Assembly: GCA_937891765.1 (NCBI GenBank)
Contig: CALAGQ010000080.1
Location: forward strand, 1-64,000
Length of the DNA stretch: 64,000 nt
Source of the DNA: an uncultured Nitrospina sp.
GTDB lineage: Bacteria; Nitrospinota; Nitrospinia; Nitrospinales; VA-1
Direction of reading: 5' to 3'
Position 1 is the stretch's first letter; each line of letters starts with the position of its first letter. Both the position numbers and the translations under genes were made by a program. A model generated the notes under the pieces. It had not been told where the DNA came from. It made no database searches and saw only the letters and a list, made by a program, of their open reading frames with translations. This document shows positions 46,417 through 54,487 of the stretch, piece by piece.

Positions 46417-46753
46417 GGGCATCAAACTTTTTGTTGGCAAACTCCTGGAATTCGATTTCTTTTTTAGAAAGTTCCTGTCCATCGATGAACTGCGGCTTTT
46501 GCGAAGACTTCTTACTCCTGCGCTTCTTGGGCGCGGGCCGCTCCTCCATGAGTTCCTCTTCAACTTCCAGCTCCAGCGAGTCGGTCAACACTTCCATCTT
46601 AAGGACCAATACCATAAAACTCTTGGGGCAGATATTGTCGTCTTTCTGAATTTCAGAAACGATCTTTTTAACTTTAGGTGAAGTCATGACAGCTTCGGTG
46701 ATTGCCTTGGACAACTTTTCAAAACTTCGCTCACTCCCATCGGAATCACTCAC
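46382..46753 (-). CDS. small charged protein, unknown
   Basis: 123 residues, no membrane segment. It has an N-terminal helical part (SFEKLSKAITEAVMTSPKVK, ICPKSFMVLVLKMEVL), an acidic stretch, a basic PKKRRSKKSSQ linker and a helical end FANKKFDAHEWLKKNGLIF. No family recognised. It heads the operon with pcm and the MEMO gene, and its end overlaps the pcm start by about 35 bp. Confidence 0.6.
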   Translation of the reverse strand: MSDSDGSERSFEKLSKAITEAVMTSPKVKKIVSEIQKDDNICPKSFMVLVLKMEVLTDSLELEVEEELMEERPAPKKRRSKKSSQKPQFIDGQELSKKEIEFQEFANKKFDAHEWLKKNGLIF

Positions 46754-46919
46754 AAAATCCCCCTTTCAGTTTCCTGATAAAAAATACTCGATCAAAAATA
46801 ATACTTCGTTTCTTCATTCAACCTTAAACCTCTCTCACCACCTTGTCAAGCCGGGTTGCCCCGGAGGCAATTTGCAATGGCCTTTTCTGCTTTCAGATGG
46901 CCTTGGAGGCAGATAATTA

Positions 46920-48074
46920 CTAATAAAGAGGGACCGACGAGTCGACTTTCTCCGACCATTCGTTGATGCCGCCCCGCATGCTTTTGAGGTTGCGGAATCC
47001 CATTTCTTCCAATGCTTTCAGTGCTTTCATCGAGCGCACCCCGGCCTTGCAGTGCAGCACAATCTCGTCATCGGGATTCAACCCATTCAACCGGGTAAGA
47101 TCTTTGGCCTCAATATCACCCAATGGAATCAAGGTTGCCCCTTCAATTTTGCAGATGCCGTATTCCGAAGGTTCCCGAACATCGATCAATTTGAAGGCGT
47201 GCTTCTTGTCCAGCATTTGTTTGACCTGCTCCACAGCAATTTCCTTTTCCAGATCGGCGGCCGACTCTTCAACCGGCATGATGCCGCAGAACTGCTCGTA
47301 GTCGATCAACTCCGTGATAGTCGGGTTGTCGCCACAAATGGGGCAGGCCGGATCCTTGCGCAATTTCATTTCCTTGAACTTCATCGACAAAGCATCAAAC
47401 AGCAGGAGCCGCCCTACCAGCGATTCGCCGACACCCAGCACCAGTTTGATCACTTCGTTGGCCTGAATCAGCCCGACAATGCCCGGCAGAATTCCCAGCA
47501 CTCCGCCCTCGGCGCAACTGGGCACCAGTCCCGGTGGCGGCGGTTCCGGATACAGACAACGGTAGCACGGCCCAATGCGGGAATCGAACACCGAGGCCTG
47601 GCCTTCAAAGCGCAGGATACATCCATATATATAAGGTTTCTTCAACAACACGCAGGCATCGCTGGCCAGATAACGAGTGGGGAAGTTGTCTGTACCATCA
47701 ACGATGATATCGTAGTCGGCAAAAATCTCCATCACATTTTCTGAAGTCAAACGCGTGTTGTAAGTGGTAACATTGATGCTGGAATTTAAATCGGCAATAC
47801 GGTCTTTGGCCGAATCCACTTTCAGTTTTCCGACAGTCGACTCGCCATGCGCCACCTGCCTTTGCAGGTTACTAAAATCAACCACGTCAAAATCGATCAA
47901 ACCCAGATTCCCCACTCCAGCCGCAGCAAGATACAAAGCCAGCGGCGAACCCAGCCCGCCAGTACCAATCAAAAGCACCTTGGAATCACAAATCTTTTCC
48001 TGCCCCTCAACCCCCACCTCCGGCAAAAGCAGGTGCCGACTGTAACGGTTGATCTGATCTTGTGTCAAAGCCAT
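46920..48074 (-). CDS. moeB: MoeB/ThiF-type adenylyltransferase with C-terminal rhodanese domain
   Basis: 384 residues. Residues 1-245 are E1-like: MALTQDQINRYSRHLLLPEV, nucleotide loop LLIGTGGLGSPLALYLAAAG, FDVVDFSNLQRQVAH, DNFPTRYLASDACV, the cysteine loop PSCAEGGVLG and zinc cysteines RCLYPE plus CPICG. Residues 280-384 are a rhodanese domain with active Cys in LHCKAGVRSMKAL. This architecture (as in MOCS3 and many bacterial MoeB-like proteins) adenylates and sulfurates the C-terminus of a MoaD/ThiS-like carrier. The end of a moaB gene occurs at the right edge, so molybdopterin is one candidate pathway. Confidence 0.92.
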   Translation of the reverse strand: MALTQDQINRYSRHLLLPEVGVEGQEKICDSKVLLIGTGGLGSPLALYLAAAGVGNLGLIDFDVVDFSNLQRQVAHGESTVGKLKVDSAKDRIADLNSSINVTTYNTRLTSENVMEIFADYDIIVDGTDNFPTRYLASDACVLLKKPYIYGCILRFEGQASVFDSRIGPCYRCLYPEPPPPGLVPSCAEGGVLGILPGIVGLIQANEVIKLVLGVGESLVGRLLLFDALSMKFKEMKLRKDPACPICGDNPTITELIDYEQFCGIMPVEESAADLEKEIAVEQVKQMLDKKHAFKLIDVREPSEYGICKIEGATLIPLGDIEAKDLTRLNGLNPDDEIVLHCKAGVRSMKALKALEEMGFRNLKSMRGGINEWSEKVDSSVPLY

Positions 48075-48185
48075 AACGAACCATCCTTTAAAAAACGATC
48101 ACTATTTTCTCTAATATTGGTTAGATTCAATTGTATCAGAAAAGATTCTCCAATCAACGGGGCTATGCTGGAGGAAGGATTGCGG

Positions 48186-48257
48186 TGGCTCCTTAAGCCC
48201 AGAACAAGGGTTATCAGTAATAACGAGCCATTGCTAGTTGCCCCCCTCGCAGAAGGC
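48186..48257 (-). repeat. R1 repeat copy overlapping an aminotransferase 3' end
   Basis: Read on the minus strand: CTTCTGCGAGGGGGGCAACT, then CTAGCAATGGCTCGTTATTA, then ACCCTTGTTCTGGGCTTAAG. It matches CCCTCTAGCGAGGGAGGCAA and CTAGCAATAGC modules with decay. The TAG of CTAGCAATGG is the stop codon of the aminotransferase. Confidence 0.7.
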
Positions 48258-49418
48258 CGCCTCAAAACCAGCTATTGAGCCTTCCAAGACTGAATCGGGC
48301 AAGCAATAAGAAATGCGAAAATACCCCGGCAGGCCGAATCCCCTGCCCGGCACTACCAGCACCTTTTGCTCAGCCAGCTTTTTGACGAATTCCACCTCAT
48401 CTTCCAGCGGCGATTTCGGAAAAAAATAAAATGCGCCCTGAGGTTTCACCACCTGATACCCAATCCGGGTCAGTTCCTTATAGAGATAGTCGCGCTTTCG
48501 GCGATATTGCTCCACATCCACCGTCACCCCCTGCACCTGTTTCACCACCCGCTGAATGAGTGCCGGGGCGTTGACGAATCCCAATACCCGATTGCAGAAT
48601 ATCAGTCCCGCCATGAGTTCTCCGGCAGACTCGCATTTTGGATGCACCGCCACAAACCCAATGCGCTCACCAGGCAATGCGATGTCTTTTGAATGGGAAG
48701 TGATATAAATACTGTTCGTATAAAACTCCATGATGTTCGGTGCCTCGACCCCATCAAAAGTGATTTTTTTATATGGGTCGTCCGAGATCAGATAAACAGC
48801 CTTGCCGAGCTTGTCCGAATGCGCTTTTAAAATATTCGACAACTCCTGCAACTCCCGCCGCGAATAAACCACCCCGGTCGGGTTGTTCGGCGAATTGATA
48901 ATAACGGCTTTGGTTTTTTCGTTGAGCGCGTTTTTCAACGCCAAAAAATCGAGACGAAAATCTTCCAACGTCGGCACTGCCACCGCCTTGCCGCCGTGGT
49001 TGTCGGCATAAAACAGGTACTCGACAAAATAAGGCGTGAAGATGATGACCTCATCGCCCGGATCAAACAGAGTTTTTAAAGTGATGTTGAGTCCGCCCGC
49101 CGCGCCGCACACCATAACCACATCGTTGGCCGAAAGTTCCACCTTGCATTCAGGAGATAAGGACTCGGCAATCACCGCCCGCACATCGGCGAACCCGGCA
49201 TTGGGCATATAACGGTGCAAGCCGAGCGACTCATCGCCAGCACTTTCTATCAAGGCTTTACGGACTTCCTCTGGTGGTTCCATCACAGGATTGCCGAGAG
49301 ACAAATCGAACACGTTGTCCTCACCGAATTCCTTTTTCAGCCGGATACCTTCCTCAAACATTTTACGAATCCATGAAGAATTCTCCATGAACCCGGACAC
49401 TTTTTGCGATATCGTCAT
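48234..49418 (-). CDS. PLP-dependent class I/II aminotransferase
   Basis: 394 residues of fold-type I. Motifs: VFDLSLGNPVMEPPEEVRKA, HRYMPNAGFADVR, VMVCGAAGGLNITLKTL, IINSPNNPTGVVYSR, ISDDPYKKITFDG, the Schiff-base lysine in SHSKDIALPGERIGF, and YFRISYCLPDSVLEGSIAGF. It resembles aspartate/aromatic aminotransferases; the amino acid is not evident. The last codons (CEGGN, stop TAG) lie in an R1 repeat. It is transcribed away from the ABC transporter genes. Confidence 0.9.
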   Translation of the reverse strand: MTISQKVSGFMENSSWIRKMFEEGIRLKKEFGEDNVFDLSLGNPVMEPPEEVRKALIESAGDESLGLHRYMPNAGFADVRAVIAESLSPECKVELSANDVVMVCGAAGGLNITLKTLFDPGDEVIIFTPYFVEYLFYADNHGGKAVAVPTLEDFRLDFLALKNALNEKTKAVIINSPNNPTGVVYSRRELQELSNILKAHSDKLGKAVYLISDDPYKKITFDGVEAPNIMEFYTNSIYITSHSKDIALPGERIGFVAVHPKCESAGELMAGLIFCNRVLGFVNAPALIQRVVKQVQGVTVDVEQYRRKRDYLYKELTRIGYQVVKPQGAFYFFPKSPLEDEVEFVKKLAEQKVLVVPGRGFGLPGYFRISYCLPDSVLEGSIAGFEAAFCEGGN

Positions 49419-49528
49419 ACTAAAACTCCACTATAAAAAACTCACGCACGTCGAGATACTTGATCCGGTCGGATAACAGGCTCATACCTATCATATTCCC
49501 CCGAAATGAACAATAAGGATATGATCCG

Positions 49529-49557
49529 TTGTCTGCGGAGACTCTCCGCGCTATATT
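49529..49557 (+). promoter_or_regulatory. promoter of the ABC transporter with a dyad in its spacer
   Basis: TTGTCT at 49529-49534 and TATATT at 49552-49557 are 17 bases apart. The spacer contains the perfect inverted repeat GCGGAG-ACT-CTCCGC (49535-49549). A start near 49564 would place the ATG at 49568 almost at the transcript 5' end. Confidence 0.45.
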
Positions 49558-49567
49558 GGAATGCATT

Positions 49568-50251
49568 ATGACCACTCCAATCATTCAGTTCATTGATGTA
49601 TTCAAGTCCTACAAGAGCGGGTCGCAATCGGTGACTGCGCTGGAGGCGGTGAACCTGAGCCTTGAAGCCGGAGACTTCGTCACCATCATGGGCCCCAGCG
49701 GAGGCGGAAAAACTACTTTGCTCAACCTTCTTGCAGGACTCGACCTGCCCGACAAGGGACAGATCATCCTCAACGGTCGCAAAATTTCTGACTTCTCCGA
49801 TCACGAACTGACTCTGCTACGGCGAAAAGAAATCGGTTTCGTGTTCCAGTTTTTCAATCTCATGCCCACGCTCACGGTGATGGAAAATGTAGAACTACCG
49901 CTTCTGCTGGCGCATTCATCCCGTACCGCTGGCGAGCGCATTAAAGCCCTGCTCGACTATGTTGGGCTCTGGCACCGTGCCGATTCCTTCCCCGCCGAAC
50001 TTTCAGGAGGGGAAATGCAACGCGTCGCCATCGCCCGCGCTCTCGTGCACCAACCTGTCATCTTGCTTGCCGACGAACCCACCGGCAACCTCGATTCGGA
50101 AAATGGACTAAAAATTATCGACCTCATGCGCCAAGCCGCTACCGATTTTAAAACAACGGTGGTCATGGTCACCCACAACCCACAGGTCGCGGCCATCGGT
50201 AACCGTCATTTCGAAATTCGCGACGGCAAACTGACCGACCAGACAGCATGA
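49568..50251 (+). CDS. LolD/MacB-type ABC transporter ATP-binding protein
   Basis: 227 residues with all ABC motifs: FIDVFKSYKSGSQSVTALEA, Walker A GPSGGGKTTLLNLLAG, Q-loop FVFQFFNLMPTLTVMENVEL, signature LSGGEMQRVAIARAL, Walker B VILLADEPTGNLDSENG and the H-loop VMVTHNPQVA. This is the lipoprotein-release/macrolide-export (LolD, MacB, FtsE-like) class. It overlaps the permease ATG by 4 bp. The start at 49568 was preferred; an in-frame start further up lies in the promoter. Confidence 0.93.
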   Translation: MTTPIIQFIDVFKSYKSGSQSVTALEAVNLSLEAGDFVTIMGPSGGGKTTLLNLLAGLDLPDKGQIILNGRKISDFSDHELTLLRRKEIGFVFQFFNLMPTLTVMENVELPLLLAHSSRTAGERIKALLDYVGLWHRADSFPAELSGGEMQRVAIARALVHQPVILLADEPTGNLDSENGLKIIDLMRQAATDFKTTVVMVTHNPQVAAIGNRHFEIRDGKLTDQTA

Positions 50252-52824
50252 GCTTTCTGCTTTATTTCAAAGACCTGTTCATCGCACTCATCCTGCGTCC
50301 GTTATTGCGCGACCCGTTTCGCACCGCCATCACCATCCTCGGCGTAGCAGTAGGCGTCGCCGTGTTTCTCAGCATTCGTCTCGCCAACCAGCAAACCATG
50401 ATGTCGTTCACCGAAAGTGTAGACTTGGTGTTAGGCCGAGCCGATGCAGTCATCCGGGTGGAGGGGTTGGATTTCGATGAAACGGTTTTTGAAAAACTCC
50501 ACACCCTCCGGAAAGAGATCAAAGCCTACCCGGTGATTGAAGGATATGGCGTCGAGTCCACCAGCGGCGAGGTGGTGGAAATTATCGGCACCGATCTATT
50601 ACAAGATAGTGGCATCCGCGACTTTTCCATTAAGACTGTAGAAGAAGGTCTGAAAGGATTAATCCCGCTCATCACCGATCCAGCGGGAATTATCCTTCCG
50701 GAAAAATTCGTACCGGGCACCCGTTTTGCCCCCGGCCATACCATCGAATTCCTGATAAAAGGGAAAGTAAAAACCCTCAACGTCAACGCAATATTGGCAG
50801 ACGAAGGTATCGCCAAAGCCTTGAACGGCAATTTCGCCTTGATGGATATTGCCGCAGCACAAAACGTGTTCGACAAAGTGGGCCGACTGGATCGCATCGA
50901 CATTCAGTTTCTAAAATCTGACGACTTCGAATCCATGCAGGAAAAAATTGCCGTCCTGCTTCCCGGACATATGAAGGTCGAACGGCCGCAACGCAAGAAC
51001 AAACAAGTCGGAAAAATGTTGCAGGCGTTTCAATATAACCTCACGGCCTTAAGTTTCGTCGCCCTGCTAGTCGCCCTTTACCTGATCTATAACATGATCG
51101 CCCTTTCAGTAGTACGCCGAAGAGTGGAGATCGGCACCCTGCGTGCGATAGGTGCTACCCCTACCCTGATCGCGCTGATTTTTTTTCTGGAAGCCGGGGT
51201 GATCGGCGCTATCGGCTCTGTACTGGGAATCGGATTAGGATATTTCTTCGCGCAGTTTTCCCTCGATGCCGTTTCTCTCACCGTCAACAACCTTTACGCA
51301 CCGAGCTATGTCACCGAAGTGGATTTCCAATGGAGCCAGATGGGGCCCTATTTCGTTCTAGGTGTGGGGCTTAGTTTTATTTCTGCCCTCATCCCCGCCT
51401 GGGACGCAGCCACCACCCCGCCGACCTCGGTCATGCGGCGCGGCAGTTATGACCTGAAACTGTTTCGCGGTAGCCGCGGACTGAACCAGACCGCGGTGGC
51501 GGTCGTTCTACTCTCAGCACTTTGCACGCAACTGCCGCCGATCAACCACTTCCCCTATTTCGGATTCTTTTCAGTTTTTTTAATCATTCTCGGTCTTTCC
51601 TTATTGTCACCGGCGGTTTTGCTGTGGACCCGCGACCAACTGCATAACTTTTGCAAGAACCGGTTTGGCGGAGAAGGACTCTTGGCCTGCATGAATCTGT
51701 CACAAAATGTCGGGCGCAACGCGCTTGCCGTTTCATCACTGGCCATCGCATTCATGATGGTCATCAGCATGTCGATCATGGTGCACAGCTTTCGCCAGAC
51801 AGTGATTGTGTGGATCGACCAAACATTGCGGGCCGACCTGTTTGCGCGGGTGGCAGGAGGTCGCGATATCGACTACCAACATACCCTGCCCGCAGAATCG
51901 GTAGAAAAGTTAAAATCGTTAAAAGGCATTGCCGCAGTCGATCAATTCCGCGCTCTCGATATCACTCATAATGATCTTCCAGTTGTGCTGGCCACCGGCG
52001 ATTTTTCCGTACTGTCTCGGTATGGTAATCTGGTGATCAAGTCCGGTCCGCCCGCACAGGAACTCGCCCGCGTCATGGTCGGGAATAACAAGGCCATGAT
52101 TTCGGAAGCGTTTTCTCTCAAGCACAAGGTGGGTATGGGCGATAGTATAGAGTTACAGACCCCCAACGGCCCGGCTCAAATGGAAGTTGCCGCCATCTAT
52201 TTCGATTATTCCCGCGAGCGCGGTTATATTATTCTCGATCGCACCACGTTTTTAAAATATTACAGGGAAACCGCCATCAACAGTTTTGTTATTTACCTTG
52301 AAGATAAAACCCGGCTCGACTCCGTACGCCAGGAAGTCCTCAAAACTTTAAAAGACCATCGGCTAATCATCCGTTCCAATTCCGAATTGAAGCATCAGGT
52401 ACTCGAAGTGTTCGACAAAACTTTCGCAATCACTTACTCGCTTGAAATCATCGCCATACTGGTGGCGGTGCTGGGACTTTTCAATACTCTGGTTTCGCTG
52501 ATTCTCGAACGAAAACGGGAGATAGGAATCCTCAGATTCCTCGGCGCATTCACAGGGCAAGTCAAGCGTATGATATTGATCGAAGCGGGAATACTGGGGT
52601 TGATCGGCTCGGCAATGGGCTTCATGGCGGGAGTGATAGTTTCCTATATCCTGATCTTTGTGATCAACAAACAATCCTTCGGCTGGACCATTCAGGTGCA
52701 TTTTCCCGCTCTGTCCATCCTGATGATGGTGGTATTATTCTGGGGACTTTCCTTACTGTCCGGACTTTACCCTGCAAGGCTGGCAGAAAAACTCAACCCC
52801 AAAGAAGCGGTGAGAGTGGAGTGA
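50248..52824 (+). CDS. FtsX-like ABC transporter permease (two FtsX domains)
   Basis: 858 residues. Membrane segments are near 15-45, 265-290, 310-345, 365-385, 420-470, 490-515, 735-765, 780-810 and 820-845, with two large periplasmic domains. The FtsX cores are YLIYNMIALSVVRRRVEIGT with LRAIGATP, and LFNTLVSLILERKREIGILR with FLGAF. This duplicated form resembles the YbbP/lysophospholipase-linked and lipoprotein transporter permeases. With its coupled ATPase it likely moves a hydrophobic substrate or works as a mechanotransmitter. The TGA stop is followed at once by an R1 fragment. Confidence 0.9.
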   Translation: MSFLLYFKDLFIALILRPLLRDPFRTAITILGVAVGVAVFLSIRLANQQTMMSFTESVDLVLGRADAVIRVEGLDFDETVFEKLHTLRKEIKAYPVIEGYGVESTSGEVVEIIGTDLLQDSGIRDFSIKTVEEGLKGLIPLITDPAGIILPEKFVPGTRFAPGHTIEFLIKGKVKTLNVNAILADEGIAKALNGNFALMDIAAAQNVFDKVGRLDRIDIQFLKSDDFESMQEKIAVLLPGHMKVERPQRKNKQVGKMLQAFQYNLTALSFVALLVALYLIYNMIALSVVRRRVEIGTLRAIGATPTLIALIFFLEAGVIGAIGSVLGIGLGYFFAQFSLDAVSLTVNNLYAPSYVTEVDFQWSQMGPYFVLGVGLSFISALIPAWDAATTPPTSVMRRGSYDLKLFRGSRGLNQTAVAVVLLSALCTQLPPINHFPYFGFFSVFLIILGLSLLSPAVLLWTRDQLHNFCKNRFGGEGLLACMNLSQNVGRNALAVSSLAIAFMMVISMSIMVHSFRQTVIVWIDQTLRADLFARVAGGRDIDYQHTLPAESVEKLKSLKGIAAVDQFRALDITHNDLPVVLATGDFSVLSRYGNLVIKSGPPAQELARVMVGNNKAMISEAFSLKHKVGMGDSIELQTPNGPAQMEVAAIYFDYSRERGYIILDRTTFLKYYRETAINSFVIYLEDKTRLDSVRQEVLKTLKDHRLIIRSNSELKHQVLEVFDKTFAITYSLEIIAILVAVLGLFNTLVSLILERKREIGILRFLGAFTGQVKRMILIEAGILGLIGSAMGFMAGVIVSYILIFVINKQSFGWTIQVHFPALSILMMVVLFWGLSLLSGLYPARLAEKLNPKEAVRVE

Positions 52825-52848
52825 CCACCAGGCGTGGAACCTACTACA
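52820..52848. repeat. R1 fragment between two converging genes
   Basis: TGACCACCAGGCGTGGAACC matches the CCACTCGGCGTGGGGCC hairpin of R1. It is wedged in the 19 bases between the FtsX-like stop and the GIDE gene stop. Confidence 0.5.
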
Positions 52849-53800
52849 AAAAGTTTAAGGTCAGGTAGTAAATGCCAGCCAGAGCGAGAACAGGCCCACC
52901 AAACAATTTTAATGCGGAAACCCAGTTCATTTTTTTGACCAAGGTGCCTTCTTTCATATTACTGATTATAAAAGGGTGTGGCGGGGTGTGGTGAAAGATC
53001 ATTTTGACGGCAGGCTTTGGCTTTTCCTCTTCTTTTTCCTGGCTGGTCTGATGATGATATCCTAAAATTTTTGCGCCCCGCTCCAACTCCTCTGGATCGA
53101 GGTTTCCATCCCGGTTCTCGTCATAGCGGTCTTTAAGAGACTCGTCTTGTTCAATTTTATTTTTGGCAGACAAAAAATATTTAAACTTTAACTTCTTCCT
53201 TTTTTCTGCCTTGAAGCCGGATCTGACAGAACCCAGAACATAGAGCGGCTCTCCAGATACAAAACACCATTCCAGAAACCGGATTCTGTTGGAAAACAGC
53301 CATGAAGAGTTTTCCCATTTAAATCGTTTTAATTTATCCCGGTGTTCCGTCAACGCCTGTATCAACGATGGCGGCAACTCGTCCAATCGGTTCGAACGGG
53401 TGAGAAATTCTTTATCAGATTTTTCGCGCTTTATCTCGGCTCCCCGCACATAGACCAGAGCTCGGGCGCCACTGCCATCATTTAAATAAAAGCCATCATG
53501 GGAATAACACTGATCCAGAGTCTTCCAGTATGAATTGTCCTTGGAACGAACCTCTTGCTGAATTTCGATGGAGAAAAAGAGACAGCCCTTCCCAGAGAGG
53601 GGGGCCTGAATGGCGGTTTGCACTTCGCTGTCAATCTGCCCCTTAATCTCGACATTACTGCCTACCGCACCGGTATTAATTTTTGAAGTGGGGATGTTTT
53701 CTATGGTGCGCTTGATCCTTAACTCGCGGAATCCGGAATAGAACAGGTACAATCCGCCTCCAATACCTACTGCCGAATGAACCACAAGGTCTATTGTCAT
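52844..53800 (-). CDS. GIDE-domain membrane protein with an EF-hand
   Basis: 318 residues. An N-terminal membrane segment (VVHSAVGIGGGLYLFYSGF) precedes the GIDE-type domain: KRTIENIPTSKINTGAVGSN, VEIKGQIDSE, PLSGKGCLFFSIEI, SYWKTLDQ and VSGEPLYVLGSVRS. Residues 224-236 form a canonical EF-hand loop (DENRDGNLDPEE, with D-x-N-x-D-G-x-L-D-x-x-E). A second membrane segment is at the C-terminus (LKLFGGPVLALAGIYYLTL). GIDE proteins are homologous to part of the mitochondrial ligase MUL1 and often sit beside LemA, as here (19 bp). The calcium loop is an unusual addition. Function unknown. Confidence 0.82.
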   Translation of the reverse strand: MTIDLVVHSAVGIGGGLYLFYSGFRELRIKRTIENIPTSKINTGAVGSNVEIKGQIDSEVQTAIQAPLSGKGCLFFSIEIQQEVRSKDNSYWKTLDQCYSHDGFYLNDGSGARALVYVRGAEIKREKSDKEFLTRSNRLDELPPSLIQALTEHRDKLKRFKWENSSWLFSNRIRFLEWCFVSGEPLYVLGSVRSGFKAEKRKKLKFKYFLSAKNKIEQDESLKDRYDENRDGNLDPEELERGAKILGYHHQTSQEKEEEKPKPAVKMIFHHTPPHPFIISNMKEGTLVKKMNWVSALKLFGGPVLALAGIYYLTLNFL

Positions 53801-53819
53801 AAGGCAATACCTTTGGGGA

Positions 53820-54392
53820 TCAGAATTCAGGCAGGTCGATTTTTATCTCGACATCCTGCCTTTCGGCCTCGCTGACCTGAAACATCTCTACTTCCTGCAA
53901 GCGCATAAAGTTAGCGATAAAGACATCAGGAATCTGTTGGATGCGAATATTATGATTGTTGACGCTGTCGTTATAGAATTCGCGCCGGTCTGCGAGAGTT
54001 TCCTCCAACTGGGAAATGCGCTCCTGCAACTGCATGAAGTTCTGATTGGTTTTAAGTTCTGGATAGTTTTCTGCCAGAGCGAAAAGCCCTTGCAGTCCGG
54101 AGCTGATCTGCCCGCTCGCCACAGCTTTTTCCCCCATGCTTTGAGCCCGCTGATAATTTTCTCGCGCAGACATCAGGCGGTCGAGAATTCCTTTTTCAAA
54201 TTTAGCGAAGCTTTCACAAACGGAAATCAGTTTAGGCAACTCCTCATATCTTTGTTTTAAGATGACATCGATATTGGCCCAGGCCTTCTTGATATTTTCC
54301 TTTAAGGCAACCAGTCCGTTATAGAGCGTAAAAAAATAACCAACCAACGCTGCCAGGACAAATAGAATTCCTCCCAGAAAAACCATATCCAT
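53820..54392 (-). CDS. LemA family protein
   Basis: 190 residues. One N-terminal membrane segment (MVFLGGILFVLAALVGYFFT), then a long helical domain with the family stretches YNGLVALKENIKKAWANIDV, LKQRYEELPKLISVCE, LFALAENYPELKTNQNFMQL and DRREFYNDSVNNHNIRIQQI with PDVFIANFM. LemA proteins are membrane-bound and of unsettled function. It is the first gene of a LemA-GIDE pair. Confidence 0.95.
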   Translation of the reverse strand: MDMVFLGGILFVLAALVGYFFTLYNGLVALKENIKKAWANIDVILKQRYEELPKLISVCESFAKFEKGILDRLMSARENYQRAQSMGEKAVASGQISSGLQGLFALAENYPELKTNQNFMQLQERISQLEETLADRREFYNDSVNNHNIRIQQIPDVFIANFMRLQEVEMFQVSEAERQDVEIKIDLPEF

Positions 54393-54487
54393 ATATTGCC
54401 TCCCGAAAAATATGAATTCGTGATGCTATTGGCAATTATTGTAACAGGGGATCTTACGAAATATCGAAAAGATACGTGCGACCACAG

